Assembly: GCA_009746045.1 (NCBI GenBank)
Contig: RPFO01000745.1
Coordinates: 1-64,000 of the forward strand
DNA from: Mesostigma viride
Lineage: Eukaryota > Streptophyta > Mesostigmatophyceae > Mesostigmatales > Mesostigmataceae
DNA length: 64,000 nt
Direction: 5' to 3'
Shown here: positions 37,074-47,332 of the stretch, in pieces
Layout of the letters: each line of letters opens with the position of its first letter
Position numbering within the stretch: the first letter of the stretch is position 1
Program-made: the position numbers and the translations under genes
The notes under the pieces: model-generated
What the model was told of the DNA's origin: nothing
Database searches by the model: none
The model's input: only the letters and a program-made list of their open reading frames with translations

Positions 37074-39118
37074 ATGGTCGTGCTTACAACCCTGAGCAGA
37101 CCGACAAACCTCGCCACCGGGTTAACGCTCGACCCCGAAATGGAGGAGCGTGTTTCTGCTGTCGAAACGGACATCGACGGGCTTGAGACTAGCGTGTCGT
37201 ACTTCTGAGCAAGTCGCACCCATTTGATGAGTCGCTTGTCGTCGACGGATTCAAAATTTTTTATCCAAGCCAACCGACAAATTTGCGACTCGGAGACGAT
37301 TACGACGACGAAACCGCGAGTGACCCATCGGAACTCGTCTACAACCTCGTCGTGAACGGGTATTCGTATTTCAAAAGGCACTACGATAGTCGACGATCTC
37401 ACTCTAAACGAACCGTACCTTACGGCGAAAGTGGGAGCAAACCAATACCACGTCTTCGACTTCAGCCCTGACACGCTGCTAGACCCCGGCGGCAGAGTCC
37501 TGACCCGCGCGCAACTGGACTATCTTTTCGACCAACACGGAGTAGGCACCACGTCGATAACTAATTTGAACGGGGATTTCGTCCTTCATCTCGAAGACGG
37601 GACGACCGTGTCGCACCAAAACGCGTTCAGCGTCATCAACGACCAGGATGTGCGAGTTCAGCTTCCTTACAATGTTACTAATGGCGACGCGAGTGGGATT
37701 TGTAAATATACGTATCGCGACTATCACATGACCCAATCGGCCATGGGCGATAACGTCGTGGATGGAACAGTGGGGTATCCGTATTTTTCCGATGCGTTCT
37801 TTGGACTCGGCGGATCTCGATTCAACGGCCTCCCTCTCCGCGTGGAGTTGTTGTCTTTCGCACGATTCGCGACGACAACCGCCGCCTTCCACTAACTGGG
37901 AGATCGTTCACCATCACGCGTACCTACTCGCCACTCACGGATTGGAGAATGGGACCGATTGAACCTTTGAACGCAATCCACTGGAGCACCACTCCCGCCA
38001 ATGCTACATGGGAGGTAGTGGAGGGTACGACCCTCAAACAGGGCATTAAGATGACGACCCCTTTCGCGTACCAACGCAAACTTCCCATCAGGTGGTACAT
38101 GAATTCCACACAGCTCACGCCGACCACCCCGACGATCGGCGGAGTCTCCCTCTCGCAAAACGGAGGACTGCGCGGGGAAGACGCCGTAATCACCGCGCCA
38201 GTAGCGGCAGACAGTAATAAGTTTTTGAACTACGAGATAGACGTATACAACGACTCCACCCTTACCGCATGCAGCACCCAAAAAGGAGGGATGTTTATAT
38301 GCGTTTCAAAAATGAGCCAGCTTCACCCGGCATCCGGACCCCGAGTTCGTACATTTCGTACCTCAATCCTGTAAAAATCGCGATTAACGGCGTGTACGCA
38401 GACCATGGCGTTGGATGGGGGAAGTCGTTGAATCCTCTCACCGGTTTTCATCTGATGGCGAACGGGGTGTCTCAAGTGGCGTTGGACGGGAAGTTGACGA
38501 CAACAACGTTCCAAAACCCATCCGAAGGCGATGATGTAGAACTCAGATACAGGATCGTAACCGTAAAGGACTCGCCAAACCTGTCAGGAGAGACCGTGGA
38601 GATAGACGGCCCCGCTACGACGCTCCATTCTCTAGAATCATTCTCGCGCCACTCCGTGACCACGCTGCAAACAGAAGCTTCGAAATACTACTTTGAAGGA
38701 TCTCCCGAAAAATTCTTTTTGGTAAAAACAGCCACTCCGGCACCAAGCAAATGTGTTGTTTTTTCAGAGCAGCTCATAGACGGCCCATTTCTATTGTGTT
38801 TTCAGCTATATTTGGGCAGCAACGATGCCTTTGTCTCGTTCGCGGAAAATACTATGTCTTTGACGAACAAATATCACCCGGCCACGACAGATGCCCATCA
38901 GAACTGGAGAAATGCAGCTACGACGCATTGGGGTATGCTGGGTATCAATCTCACCATAGTGACTATGCACTCGACCTGTTTGACAATCTGAAGTCGAAGG
39001 TTCGATACACGTTAAACTCATCATGGAGGCAACAAAACAGCTACTGGGTGGCATTTAGAGAAAGTCGGATGGAAAGGTGGAGCGTTATATATCAAAAACA
39101 ACTCCTCAAGAACTTAGT
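37074..39118 (+). pseudogene. Large putative virion protein, heavily frameshifted
   Basis: Begins ATG 37074 (MVVLTTLSRPTNLATG) and can be followed through at least five frame changes (about 37200, 37375, 37890, 38300 and 38890) to about 39118. The N-terminus has a short helical stretch, VSAVETDIDGLETSV, as in trimeric fibre stems. The rest is rich in Thr, Ser, Gly and aromatic residues, suggesting beta structure. It opens the rightward virion block. A fibre or minor structural protein is my best guess; no named family was recognised. Confidence 0.5.
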
Positions 39119-39121
39119 GAC

Positions 39122-40380
39122 ATGACTAAAATCTCAAACTCGTCCGGTATATTTACAACCACTCCTACAGACATTCTTGACCCGTACATTCCGATGCCCC
39201 TCCGACCAGTCTTCCACTTGAGCGGAGAGTACCACGGCGCGTATGTCTGGCCCATTAAAGACGACCTCCAAGACATAGAGTTCGACTCTCTAAAAACCAA
39301 CAACCCATCCGGAGCGTACACAGCCGTCGGCGACGTGTTGGAGCTGCGTCACAGGTCCACCTCGTCGAGGAATTGTAGCATTTTCGGGAAATACAGCGTA
39401 ACAAAACCCGTGCCAGGTGTTGCAAATACTTGGTTCAAGGAGCTAACACTCACGAATGAGAGTGTCATACGCACGGTTGTTAAGTGCCCGGATGTTCAAT
39501 ACGGCGTGCAAATGAACGAATATACTGCCAAAATATATGGGATTCTACCAGCTCGTCAGTCGGTGAGGAAGTTTTATGTAAGACTTGGATTTTCAAACAC
39601 CAAGTTGAGCAATGATCCATTGCTTATCAGCGTAGTCGTCGGAGAATCGTGGACTGGTGGTTTTTCTACAACGACAATATCAAAATCCTCGTCGTACGTT
39701 GACATAACCTGTGATCATATTTCACTGGTTGATCCTCCAGTTACTGGTATGATCCATTTGGCGACCGTGACGTTCCAGGTATTAGATCCAACTGTATCTG
39801 GCCCGAGCCCGCTTTTATTTGCTTCCAGCCTAAGCTACTATTATGGATCAAACCTGTCGTCGATCGGCGGCAATCACGGGATGGACGTGGCCCTGTATGA
39901 AGATGTCCGAGAGACTCGACGTATATCCCATACAATATTGGAAGCAGATAATCTTTGGTCGGTCTGAGGCAGCCCATATACGACTACCCGCTTCCGCAAT
40001 TTTGGCACGGCGCCCCTGTGGCCGTGATGTCTTTCCACGACCCGGCAACGCAATCGGAACTAACTCTTCCGACCGCGTTGACCAATATCCTTGTCAGGTT
40101 AACATTTGATAACAACCCACCAACGATTCTCGACATATCAAACCCATATCGCTTAACGGCTAGCGGCCTGTCCGTCTGGCCGGAAAACGTTATCATTGGC
40201 AGCAACTGGAATGTTGTTTCGGGGTACGAAGAGGATGAAGGGGTGTTTGAAATCGCCTTGAGGATTCCTCGCATCACCACTGACACGTCAACAAACATAG
40301 CACTATCTACGGCGTTTTGTAAGTCACGCGCTGGAAAAATGGCCGCGTCGACTAACAAGACCCTCACTTGGACGCTATAA
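39122..40380 (+). pseudogene. Putative virion protein, one frameshift
   Basis: About 420 codons from ATG 39122 (MTKISNSSGIFTTTPTD), just after a stop at about 39116-39118, to TAA 40380, with one frameshift near 39960. Beta-rich composition: FHLSGEYHGAYVWPIKDD near 39215 and VLELRHRSTSSRNCSIF near 39335. The last third (VFEIALRIPRITTDTSTN) looks Ig-like. It may be a second attachment or spike protein. If no true stop separates it from the preceding gene, both could be one protein. Confidence 0.5.
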
Positions 40381-40389
40381 AAATCTATG
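40377..40389 (+). promoter_or_regulatory. Candidate late promoter motif, copy 1
   Basis: TAAAAATCTATGA spans the upstream stop codon and lies 14 bp before ATG 40403. Its core resembles the motifs at 42344, 43667 and 45593. Confidence 0.35.
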
Positions 40390-40402
40390 ATTATACTCAG
40401 AA

Positions 40403-40905
40403 ATGGCGAGGCGTCAGAAAACAGCAAGGCGTCGTCCTGTAGGCAAAAGGGGAAAACCAAGCGAAAGGTCGCACCCAGTCGCAGGTGACCGCTTCATCGA
40501 CCAACACCATTGTCATCCACAGCGCGCCGGTCCGAAGAGCGGTGAACAAAGGCAAGGTCGCAGAGGCGCGAGGGTTCAAGGACGCCCTTCTGATGGCGTC
40601 AGTCATGGCGAACTCAAGACCGGTCGCGTACCCCCGTTATCCGCGTATGCCCAACCGGCACCTGTCGCGGCTCCCGAACCGGTTGTCGTCGATGCGGGAC
40701 TGGCGGCACCCCCGAGCCTGCGGGTGTATCTGTCGGAAAGCGAGTCCAGGTGGGGGGCACGAGGTGGAAATGCCCACAGCCCGGGTGTAAAAGCACGTTC
40801 GCAAACGAAAAAAACCTCCTTCTGCATCTCAGGAGGGTCCACAACACGGTAGTGGGAATCCCAAAAGAGGCGCGGAAAAAAATCTCACAGAAGAGTAACA
40901 CATGA
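40403..40905 (+). pseudogene. Basic protein with C-terminal C2H2 zinc finger, frameshifted
   Basis: The N-terminus is strongly basic (MARRQKTARRRPVGKRGK). After frame changes the C-terminal frame (from about 40717) has one classic zinc finger: CPQPGC, a 12-residue spacer, and HLRRVH (Cys-X4-Cys-X12-His-X4-His). It ends at TGA 40903-40905. That stop overlaps the next gene's ATG by four bases (ATGA), which supports this frame as the real end. A basic protein with one finger could bind viral DNA or regulate late genes. Function is inferred only. Confidence 0.6.
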
Positions 40906-41120
40906 GCAACCCGCTGTTCACCGACGCCGAGATGCTCGAGATATCGCAGTGGATGACCCTTCACACAAACGTCCCCCGGGAATTCATCGAATCAGCCATG
41001 CTTTATTGTAGGAAGAAGCCGCTCACCGGAAAAAAAAGCGCGCTATCAAAAGGGCGATGGCACAGAAAGAAGAGGGCGTGGTCAAGGTTTTTGGGACAAA
41101 CGAAATTACTTCTGAGCTAA
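40902..41120 (+). pseudogene. Small PLV protein, unknown, frameshifted
   Basis: Starts with the ATGA overlap to the zinc-finger gene (MSNPLFTDAEMLEISQW). The N-terminal about 45 residues are helical and acidic/hydrophobic. After a homopolymer (AAAAAA near 41030) the better frame reads AMAQKEEGVVKVFGTNEI. The exact C-terminus is unclear. No family was recognised. Confidence 0.5.
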
Positions 41121-41138
41121 TGTCAGACGAAGTGGCCG

Positions 41139-42001
41139 ATGAAGGAGTTCATCCAGGAGACGCTGACACTCACTCTTCGCACGGAGAACCGGACTCGCGG
41201 GACGCTAGTGGATCCGGTGTGGGACATCCCGGCGGGGCTCCTTGACGACTATCACGACGTCGGGCTTACCCTCATGACCATCCCGTTTGAACAGACTCAC
41301 ATCAGCGAAGGAAACCGATACTTCACTGTCCGTTTGTCTGGCAGCGAGTCGCCCGTCAAGGTGACTTTGCCGCTCGGCTCCTACACGACCATCGAAAACC
41401 GGAAAAACATTGAGGACGCTTTGAAGGCGGTGGATCCGGGTTCTCGGTCACGTACAACAGGGCGACTAGCCTTTTTACCGTGACCAATGCCGTCGAGTTC
41501 TCTATCTCGGTGGATGAGCCAACGGGCCGGGTGTTGGGGCTCATGGAAGGCTCTTATCCTCTCACAGGCGCCCTCGCTAGCAACCGGCCAGCAACGAATG
41601 GGAGACTGAGAATGGTGTATGTGTATAGTGACATCGTCCGGGGAAATGTGATATCGTCATCGACAGGAACTGGATATGGAGGTCTTTTGGCAGTTTGCCC
41701 CAATATGTCGCAGTTCTTAGAACCCATTGTTTGGCAGGCAGCGAACCCTTTGTGGCAGCATCTCAAGGACTCTCCCAGCAACATCACGATCCGACTGCTC
41801 GACGAAGACGACGCTCCTATAACTGTCTACTCTGACTGGGCTCTTCAGCTCTCCTTCCGCATAAGCCCTCAGAAGGCGATGGGGATAGAGGCTAGGAAGA
41901 TCGGGAGCGTTTTGAAATACATGGCCCTAGATAGGACCGTCCAGCCACAAACCAGATTAATTTCTCAGCCATCTAGTACTGTCGAGGACGATGAAACTTA
42001 A
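41139..42001 (+). pseudogene. Penton-like minor capsid protein, one frameshift
   Basis: About 287 codons from ATG 41139 (MKEFIQETLTLTLRTE; upstream in-frame stop at 41118) to TAA 42001, with one frameshift near 41440. The C-terminal part has ITIRLLDEDDAPITVYSDWALQLSFR, split here between about 41785 and 41860. A strand pair of this type, where a conserved acidic turn precedes SDW and a beta strand, is seen in minor capsid (penton) proteins of PLVs and relatives. It lies two genes before the major capsid gene, which fits. It would occupy the capsid vertices. Confidence 0.6.
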
Positions 42002-42346
42002 TTTTGGCGCGATCGGAAACGTGGCTAGACGCGTGGGCGAGTTTGCTGGAAACGCAATCAAGAGGGTCGGCGACGGGGCGGCGATCGTGTCGGCTGTCAA
42101 GAAGGCCGGCACGTCGCGGGAGAGGTTATCTCGAAAATCGGAGACGGGGCGCGAGCCGCGAGACAGGTCGCGGGCATCGTCGATTCAGCGCTCGGGCACG
42201 TCCCCTCTACCATGATCGCGAAAAGTACGCTCCTCGGGAAAGCGTACTCGGCCGCGAACACGGGGCTGAGCGCCCTATCGAATCTCGAGAGAAGAGTGGA
42301 CGGGGCGAAAGTAAAAAATCCTATACTCGGCCAGCTCCTTCAGTAA
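41991..42346 (+). pseudogene. Small Gly/Ala-rich amphipathic protein, one frameshift
   Basis: Starts inside the end of the penton-like gene (11-bp overlap). About 118 codons with one frameshift near 42115. MKLNFGAIGNVARRVGEF and following residues form a basic amphipathic helix with Gly/Ala spacing, and a second such helix follows in the other frame. Position between penton and major capsid genes and this composition recall membrane-active or capsid-internal proteins of related viruses. That comparison is inference only. Confidence 0.5.
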
Positions 42347-42356
42347 AAATATCTAA
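42344..42356 (+). promoter_or_regulatory. Candidate late promoter motif, copy 2
   Basis: TAAAAATATCTAA begins at the upstream stop codon, 20 bp before the major capsid ATG (42377). It is the clearest copy of the TAAAnATATCTA-like motif. Confidence 0.4.
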
Positions 42357-42376
42357 CTCGAGTGTATACACCATCG

Positions 42377-43669
42377 ATGGCTTCTGACAACTCCTGGTAC
42401 TCCCGCGCTATCCCAAAGTCTATGCAATACCTCGTGAAGGCGCTAGGCCAACACACGACTCAGCGAGTGCATCTCAGCACCCTCTCAGCCAGCGACGGCA
42501 TCAAACAAGGGTCCGTGGTCGCGGTTCGCCTGCCCACGTCCGGGTTCGTGGACTTGCACTCCTTCGCCATGTTTTTCACGGGAACGCCGACGACCACGGC
42601 GGGGTTCGCGAAGTTCCCCGCGTACACGTCCTCCATCGTCAGGCGCCTCGAGGTGCTGGCAGGAGGGCAGACTGTCGATAGCATCAACGACTACTCCCAG
42701 CTGTTCCATACTCTTCTCTCGGTGCACGGAGGTGTCGAGTACAACCTCGCACAGGCTCCTGCTGGTTGGTCGAAGAATAGCAACACCGTCACCGCTGACG
42801 TGGCTGGCACTCTTACAACAACGTGAAGGCGAACACAGCGGTGGACGGCGTCATCGACCACTTTTGGATTCCTGAGCGGCGAGCCTCGGATCGTGGATCT
42901 GAGTCTCTTCCCTCCCATCGAGATCCGAATCACACTCATGGACGGAGGGGTGATGCTCCCTAGCGTGGCGCAGGCAGCCGCAGCAGGCGATGGCATCGTG
43001 GCCGTTGCAGCAGCGACAGGTGTTGGTTTCGAACTGAGCAACATCCACTTTAGCATCGACACGTACAGGTTCCAAGAGGATATCGTGGGCCAGATTTTCT
43101 CGTCCAGGCTTGCCGAGGGTGGAACTCTCTCCTTCAAGTGGCGGACGTGGCAGTCCACCAAACAGTCGCTCGGGACTCGTTCTCCCTATGCCATCAAGGC
43201 GTCGCTGTCTTCCGCGTCCGCCAGCAAACTCCTGGCGATTCAGGTTGCTGCCGGCGCGGACGTGACCAACGCATCCGGCAATACGATGTTCAATCACATC
43301 GCGGATGGTATGACTTCCTACCAATACGACATCAACGGATCCAACCTAGCGCCTGGATACCGTACGAACGCAACCGAGGCGTGGATCAATCTGTTGTCCG
43401 CGTTCGGTGACCAAGGGAATGTCTTGTCCTGTGTCCGGGAGGGTATGACTCCTACCACGTGGCTAAACAACAACTTCACGATGGCGTGTCACCTTAATAT
43501 GCCGTGTGCCGGTCCAGAGTACATGAGCGGCCTTGACCTTCGTGGCACGGCATCGGTGGTCACGCTGCGAGTCGAGAAGGGAGCGACGGACTGCATTTCC
43601 TACATCTTCACGGAGTGCGAATCAAAGATGGACATCGCTGCAGGCAGGCAGGCAGCTGTGTACCTCTAA
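42377..43669 (+). pseudogene. MCP: Major capsid protein (double jelly-roll type), two frameshifts
   Basis: About 430 codons from ATG 42377 (MASDNSWYSRAIPKSM) to TAA 43669. The N-terminal half has GSVVAVRLPTSGFVDLHSF and RRLEVLAGGQTVDSINDY. The second half has LFPPIEIRITLMDGG, ELSNIHFSIDTYRFQ and a long Ser/Ala-rich barrel. The polar N-terminus, central IEIRITL strand and C-terminal barrel fit the PLV/virophage capsid family and its usual length. Frameshifts near 42820 and 42865 interrupt it. The capsid protein would form the icosahedral shell. Confidence 0.78.
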
Positions 43670-43687
43670 AAAATATATATGTGTCTA
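43667..43687 (+). promoter_or_regulatory. Candidate late promoter motif, copy 3
   Basis: TAAAAAATATATATGTGTCTA, starting at the capsid stop codon and ending 10 bp before ATG 43698. It is a looser match than copies 2 and 4. Confidence 0.3.
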
Positions 43688-43697
43688 GTGACAAACG

Positions 43698-43868
43698 ATG
43701 GACTACTTTCGAGACCCTAGCATCACAGCTAATCCGTTTAACAGGTTGAAGTTGATTTTTGACATCCCAGAAATGGCAGATTCTGGTTTGTCCATGACAG
43801 TTCCCGTAAGGCAGGCACTTCCCCTTCTCCCCACCTTCAAATATCCGCTACCAAATCCAAAAAAATAA
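43698..43868 (+). CDS. Small PLV ORF, 56 aa
   Basis: An intact short frame between the capsid and attachment-protein genes (begins MDYFRDPSITANPFNRLK, ends LPNPKK). The spacing (28 bp after the capsid stop, 2 bp before the next ATG) and the promoter-like motif upstream support it. It is Pro-rich, with no membrane segment or known family. It may be a minor capsid or cement peptide; this is a guess. Confidence 0.5.
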   Translation: MDYFRDPSITANPFNRLKLIFDIPEMADSGLSMTVPVRQALPLLPTFKYPLPNPKK

Positions 43869-43870
43869 CG

Positions 43871-45581
43871 ATGACTAGTCTATACAAATGTTGTTGGATA
43901 GTGGTATATGCCCCGCTCTTTTATATAAACGCCGCGTTCCTGGTACCTCGGTCACGGTCGGGTTATCAACAGTGGACCTTACACCATCGGATGTCCCCGT
44001 TCTCGTTATGGCGACATTCAATGAAGATGTCACGGGTTTTGATCTATCAGACATTGACGTGACAAACGGAACGGCAGTCGGCCTATTTTTAGGTGCACCG
44101 GCGACGTACTTTTTTGACATTACAAATATCACAGGTTCGATCCCAACCACGGTTTCCGTGAAAGAAAATAAGGTAACAGGGGTGTCTGGTGCGTACAACG
44201 AAGACTCTAATCTGTTATCATTCACCTACACCCTCCCCCACCGCCGTCACGCTTGCTACAACGGCAGGGACGTATCCAACCACAAGCCCCGTCACAATGG
44301 ATGTCACATTTGACAAGCCCGTGACCGGGTTTGGTAGCGGGGACATCTACGTGAACAACGGAACAGTGTCGTCGGTAACCGGTACCGGGGCATCATACCA
44401 GTTCGCAGTGACACCGACCACTCCATACTCCCAGACGACCGTGAGGGTGGTCGATGGCACGACGGTAGGCGAATTCGGGGTCACAAACGCCGAGTCCAAC
44501 ACGGTCGCGTTCACCTACTCCCCTCCGCCTACAGTCACCCTCGCGACTTCGGCCGGGGCAACACCGTCCACGAGCCCAGTCGGCGTGACGGCCACCTTCA
44601 GCCGGTCAGTCACTGGTTTCGCGCTCGGGGACGTCGTCGTTACCAACGGGACGGCGTCCAACTTGGTGCAGGTAAACGCGGCCTTTTACACGTTCGACGT
44701 GTCAGGAACCTCGAACACGTTGACGACCGTCAGCGTGGGTTCCAACGCGGCGACGGACTCCGTGTCGGGTAACGGGAACTCGGCGTCTAACTCTCTTACT
44801 TTTACGTATACACCAGGTTACAACCCCGCAACAGACCCCAATTTGTTCGCGTGGTACGATCCGTCCGACAGCGCCACGGTGTTCAGCCACTGGCACAACC
44901 CAGCAAAACACGACAGGTGGGAACGTGATGCGCGTGAACGACAAGGGGCCGAACGGGTACCACGTGACGCAGGCAACTTCCGCCAAGTGCCCGACACTGG
45001 ATACGGCGGAGCTGAACTCGAAACGGTCCCTCCGTTTTATTAACTCGCGGTCTGGCTTGTTGGAGTCCGTGAACAATTTCTGGAATGCGGTCGGGGTAAG
45101 TGCGAGTGTTTTTCTAGTCGCAAAACAACTAACGACTGCAACGTATCCACAATTAGGGGATATGCTACGGGTCTCCGAGGATATATGCTTGGATCGTCGA
45201 ACGGCGATTGTTACCTCATGTCTTATCAGTCAGAGAACAGATCGTTCTCCTCTTTACTCCCGTCTGTACGCGACACCGTGAGCACCAGGCTCAGTTCTTT
45301 GACAACAATGCACACGTCTGGCGCTTTCATGCAACAGCAGTACAAACGCCTTTCTCACCCGCTTCGACGGACGAGCTGGCTATGACAGAGTGGGATCGGA
45401 TCCTATACTTGGTTCAGGGAATCTTTCTATTGGAGGAGACTCGTCCAACACGAGTCGCGCTTTTGATGGGTGGATCGGCGAGATCCTTATCTACAACACC
45501 GCCAAAACGTCAGCGGAGCTTGAGGTGATCCGCGGCTACCTCGCAGCCAAGTGGGGGGCGCCGTTAACTCCTCCAGCATAG
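43871..45581 (+). pseudogene. Attachment-like protein: three bacterial-type Ig repeats and a LamG-like domain
   Basis: Starts ATG 43871 with a hydrophobic N-terminus (WIVVYAPLFYINAAF). Three tandem repeats of about 95 residues follow (about 43945-44230, 44240-44520, 44523-44815). Each has an F-x-x-x-V-T-G-F core, then D-[IV]-x-V-[TN]-N-G-T, and ends FTYT/FTYS; this is typical of Ig-like repeats in bacterial surface proteins. The C-terminus (44817-45581) is a concanavalin A/LamG-like domain: LFAWYDPSDSATV, NDKGPNGYHVTQAT, FDGWIGEILIYNTAKT, GYLAAKWG. At least five frameshifts break it. Likely a host-attachment fibre, possibly acquired from bacteria or phage. Confidence 0.75.
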
Positions 45582-45592
45582 GCCTCTATAAC

Positions 45593-45604
45593 TAAATATC
45601 TATC
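45593..45604 (+). promoter_or_regulatory. Candidate late promoter motif, copy 4
   Basis: TAAATATCTATC, 15 bp before ATG 45620, in the gap after the attachment-protein gene. Confidence 0.4.
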
Positions 45605-45619
45605 CATATCATGTAAGCA

Positions 45620-46332
45620 ATGGACTATCCAAATTATTACCAGATAGTACTTGACAGCGAGGCCTCATCGAGTGACAGTGACGTCGAGAACGCGGCATTT
45701 CGTTTTAAAATTAAGCCAGATCCGAGTGCTCCCATCATTGACGGGGATTGGAGAGGCGGGCTTCACTTTGCTTCCATTGCAGGAATCGAAAGCACCCCCC
45801 CTCACGTGCTCATTGGCTTGGTATCCCCCAGTTTCTTGGGTGGTGAGCACAATTTGGACCAGGGGGTTGTGTTGGGATCAGAAATATGCAAAAAAACAAC
45901 AGCAACAACGACCACTTTCGACTATTCTTTGATCAATGATCACGCATATTTCAATTTGAGGAATCCACATCTCTTTAGGAACGGGGGCATTCTGGAGATA
46001 AGGTTGGCCCACATAGATAGGGACGTAGGAGACACGGAATATCAAAACGTTGCTGCATATGAATCTTTCGTCTGCGTGTTACAATTTGAGAGGGTGCGAG
46101 GTTTTACTAAATGCAAATGTCACGGTAAGTAATTTCTGTGCATTATACGACAATATGTATGGGTGGATGCCTTGGAAAATTCACATTGGTGGACACCCTG
46201 GAGAATTCGTTCAGGCGTATGAGAAACGACCCCGAGTACGCGCGAGCTTACGAGTCCGTTTACCTGAATTCACGTCCCAGAACTCGCCACGTGGTAGAGG
46301 CCACTCTGGACTTGCATCACTGCAAATTTTAG
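45620..46332 (+). pseudogene. Putative virion protein, two frameshifts
   Basis: About 236 codons from ATG 45620 (MDYPNYYQIVLDSEASSS) with frameshifts near 46100 and 46190, ending at about 46332 (LDLHHCKF). Begins with a YYQIVLDSE strand and has GDWRGGLHFASIAGIES, a pattern of a beta-sandwich virion protein with a Trp-anchored strand. Its place at the end of the virion block suggests a structural or spike role. The family was not recognised. Confidence 0.5.
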
Positions 46333-46481
46333 CCAAGTTCGACACTTGTGCAAGTCTCGCCACCTCCGCGCCCTGTCCAGGCCGTGCCAGCAGACGTAAC
46401 GGACCTTTGCACACGGTGCACAAATAGGCAAAATCACGTACAAGTCACGCATCTCACGTTGCAAGCCCTCTGCCGGTAGCC

Positions 46482-47057
46482 ATGGCTTCCCGACACGCAG
46501 GGCCCTGCGAGAAGGCGCTGGCCACGCTTGGGAAATACCTCGATGGTCTCGAGGACGGCCAGACAAAGATATCGGACCAACTCTCCTACCTGACGCATCA
46601 GGTCTCCCTTTTGTCCGGGGCACCCGGTGCTGTTGGAGGCACCGGACCTACCTGCGAGGTTCTCAAGATTCACGACGCCGGATATGACGATGTCGACCGC
46701 AAGACGCCCAAAATTTGCGTCGAGTGGGTCTACGAGAGGAACGCGGCAAGGCCGAGGAAGGTCGAGGACCGATGTGAGTGGATTCGCCTCGACCAAGCCG
46801 ACGGATGCGTTAAGATGGTCGACGAATTCGTCGATGGCTTCTTAAAGTCCAAGCGCCAGCCAGGCATTGCCCCCGTTACCCTCTACAAGGCATGGGAGGA
46901 GGCAAAGAAGGGTTTCGAGGACGCAAAGACCGCCACTTCCCATGGCAGGAAGAGGAACCGCGAGGAAGTGTCAAGCTCCCGCGGCCTTGGCGACAAGAGG
47001 AAGACCGGCTCGAACGTTGTGAAGAGCCAGACTGGAAACTCCAAGGACAAGGAGTAG
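46482..47057 (+). CDS. Intact unknown protein at PLV right border, 191 aa
   Basis: One of the few undamaged viral frames. Residues about 8-45 form a helical region (LATLGKYLDGLEDGQTKI) that may form a coiled coil. The middle has KICVEWVYERNAARPRK and DRCEWIRLDQADG. The tail is Lys/Arg-rich and likely DNA- or nucleus-directed (HGRKRNREE, KRKTGS). It starts at ATG 46482, 275 bp before the inverted repeat, and its mRNA would run into it. It may be a virion core or regulatory protein; the family was not recognised. Confidence 0.6.
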   Translation: MASRHAGPCEKALATLGKYLDGLEDGQTKISDQLSYLTHQVSLLSGAPGAVGGTGPTCEVLKIHDAGYDDVDRKTPKICVEWVYERNAARPRKVEDRCEWIRLDQADGCVKMVDEFVDGFLKSKRQPGIAPVTLYKAWEEAKKGFEDAKTATSHGRKRNREEVSSSRGLGDKRKTGSNVVKSQTGNSKDKE

Positions 47058-47332
47058 AGTGTCGTCTTGTTGACGACGGCAACGAGCTTGCCATTTCGCT
47101 CTTGTTCAATGAGCTGATAACGAATGTGAACGTGATATAAATTTTAATGAATTCGTTTATGCAGTATACAACGCGTCAATGCATGCTGAAAACAATTTTC
47201 ATTCGTCTCGAAATGCAGTTCTAACTACGGGTTTTTAATCCAGAGTAAACCTCTCGTGCATCAACGCAGGTCGTATGGGATTCTTGCATAGGTCGTCTGA
47301 GTTTCTAGAGGTTACACAGAGTAATCTCTTTG
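47058..47332. other. PLV right spacer
   Basis: Non-coding, AT-rich, between the last viral gene and the right inverted repeat. It should hold the 3' end of the last transcript. Confidence 0.5.

Noticed and set aside
37074-40380. Single continuous fibre gene
   Set aside because: A stop near 39118, closely followed by ATG 39122, suggests two genes. The many frameshifts mean this cannot be settled by eye, so two entries are given with low confidence.
30280-47057. Bacterial prophage
   Set aside because: Ig/LamG repeats look bacterial, but the capsid type, primase-helicase, lack of Shine-Dalgarno sites and intron-bearing flanks place it in a eukaryotic genome.
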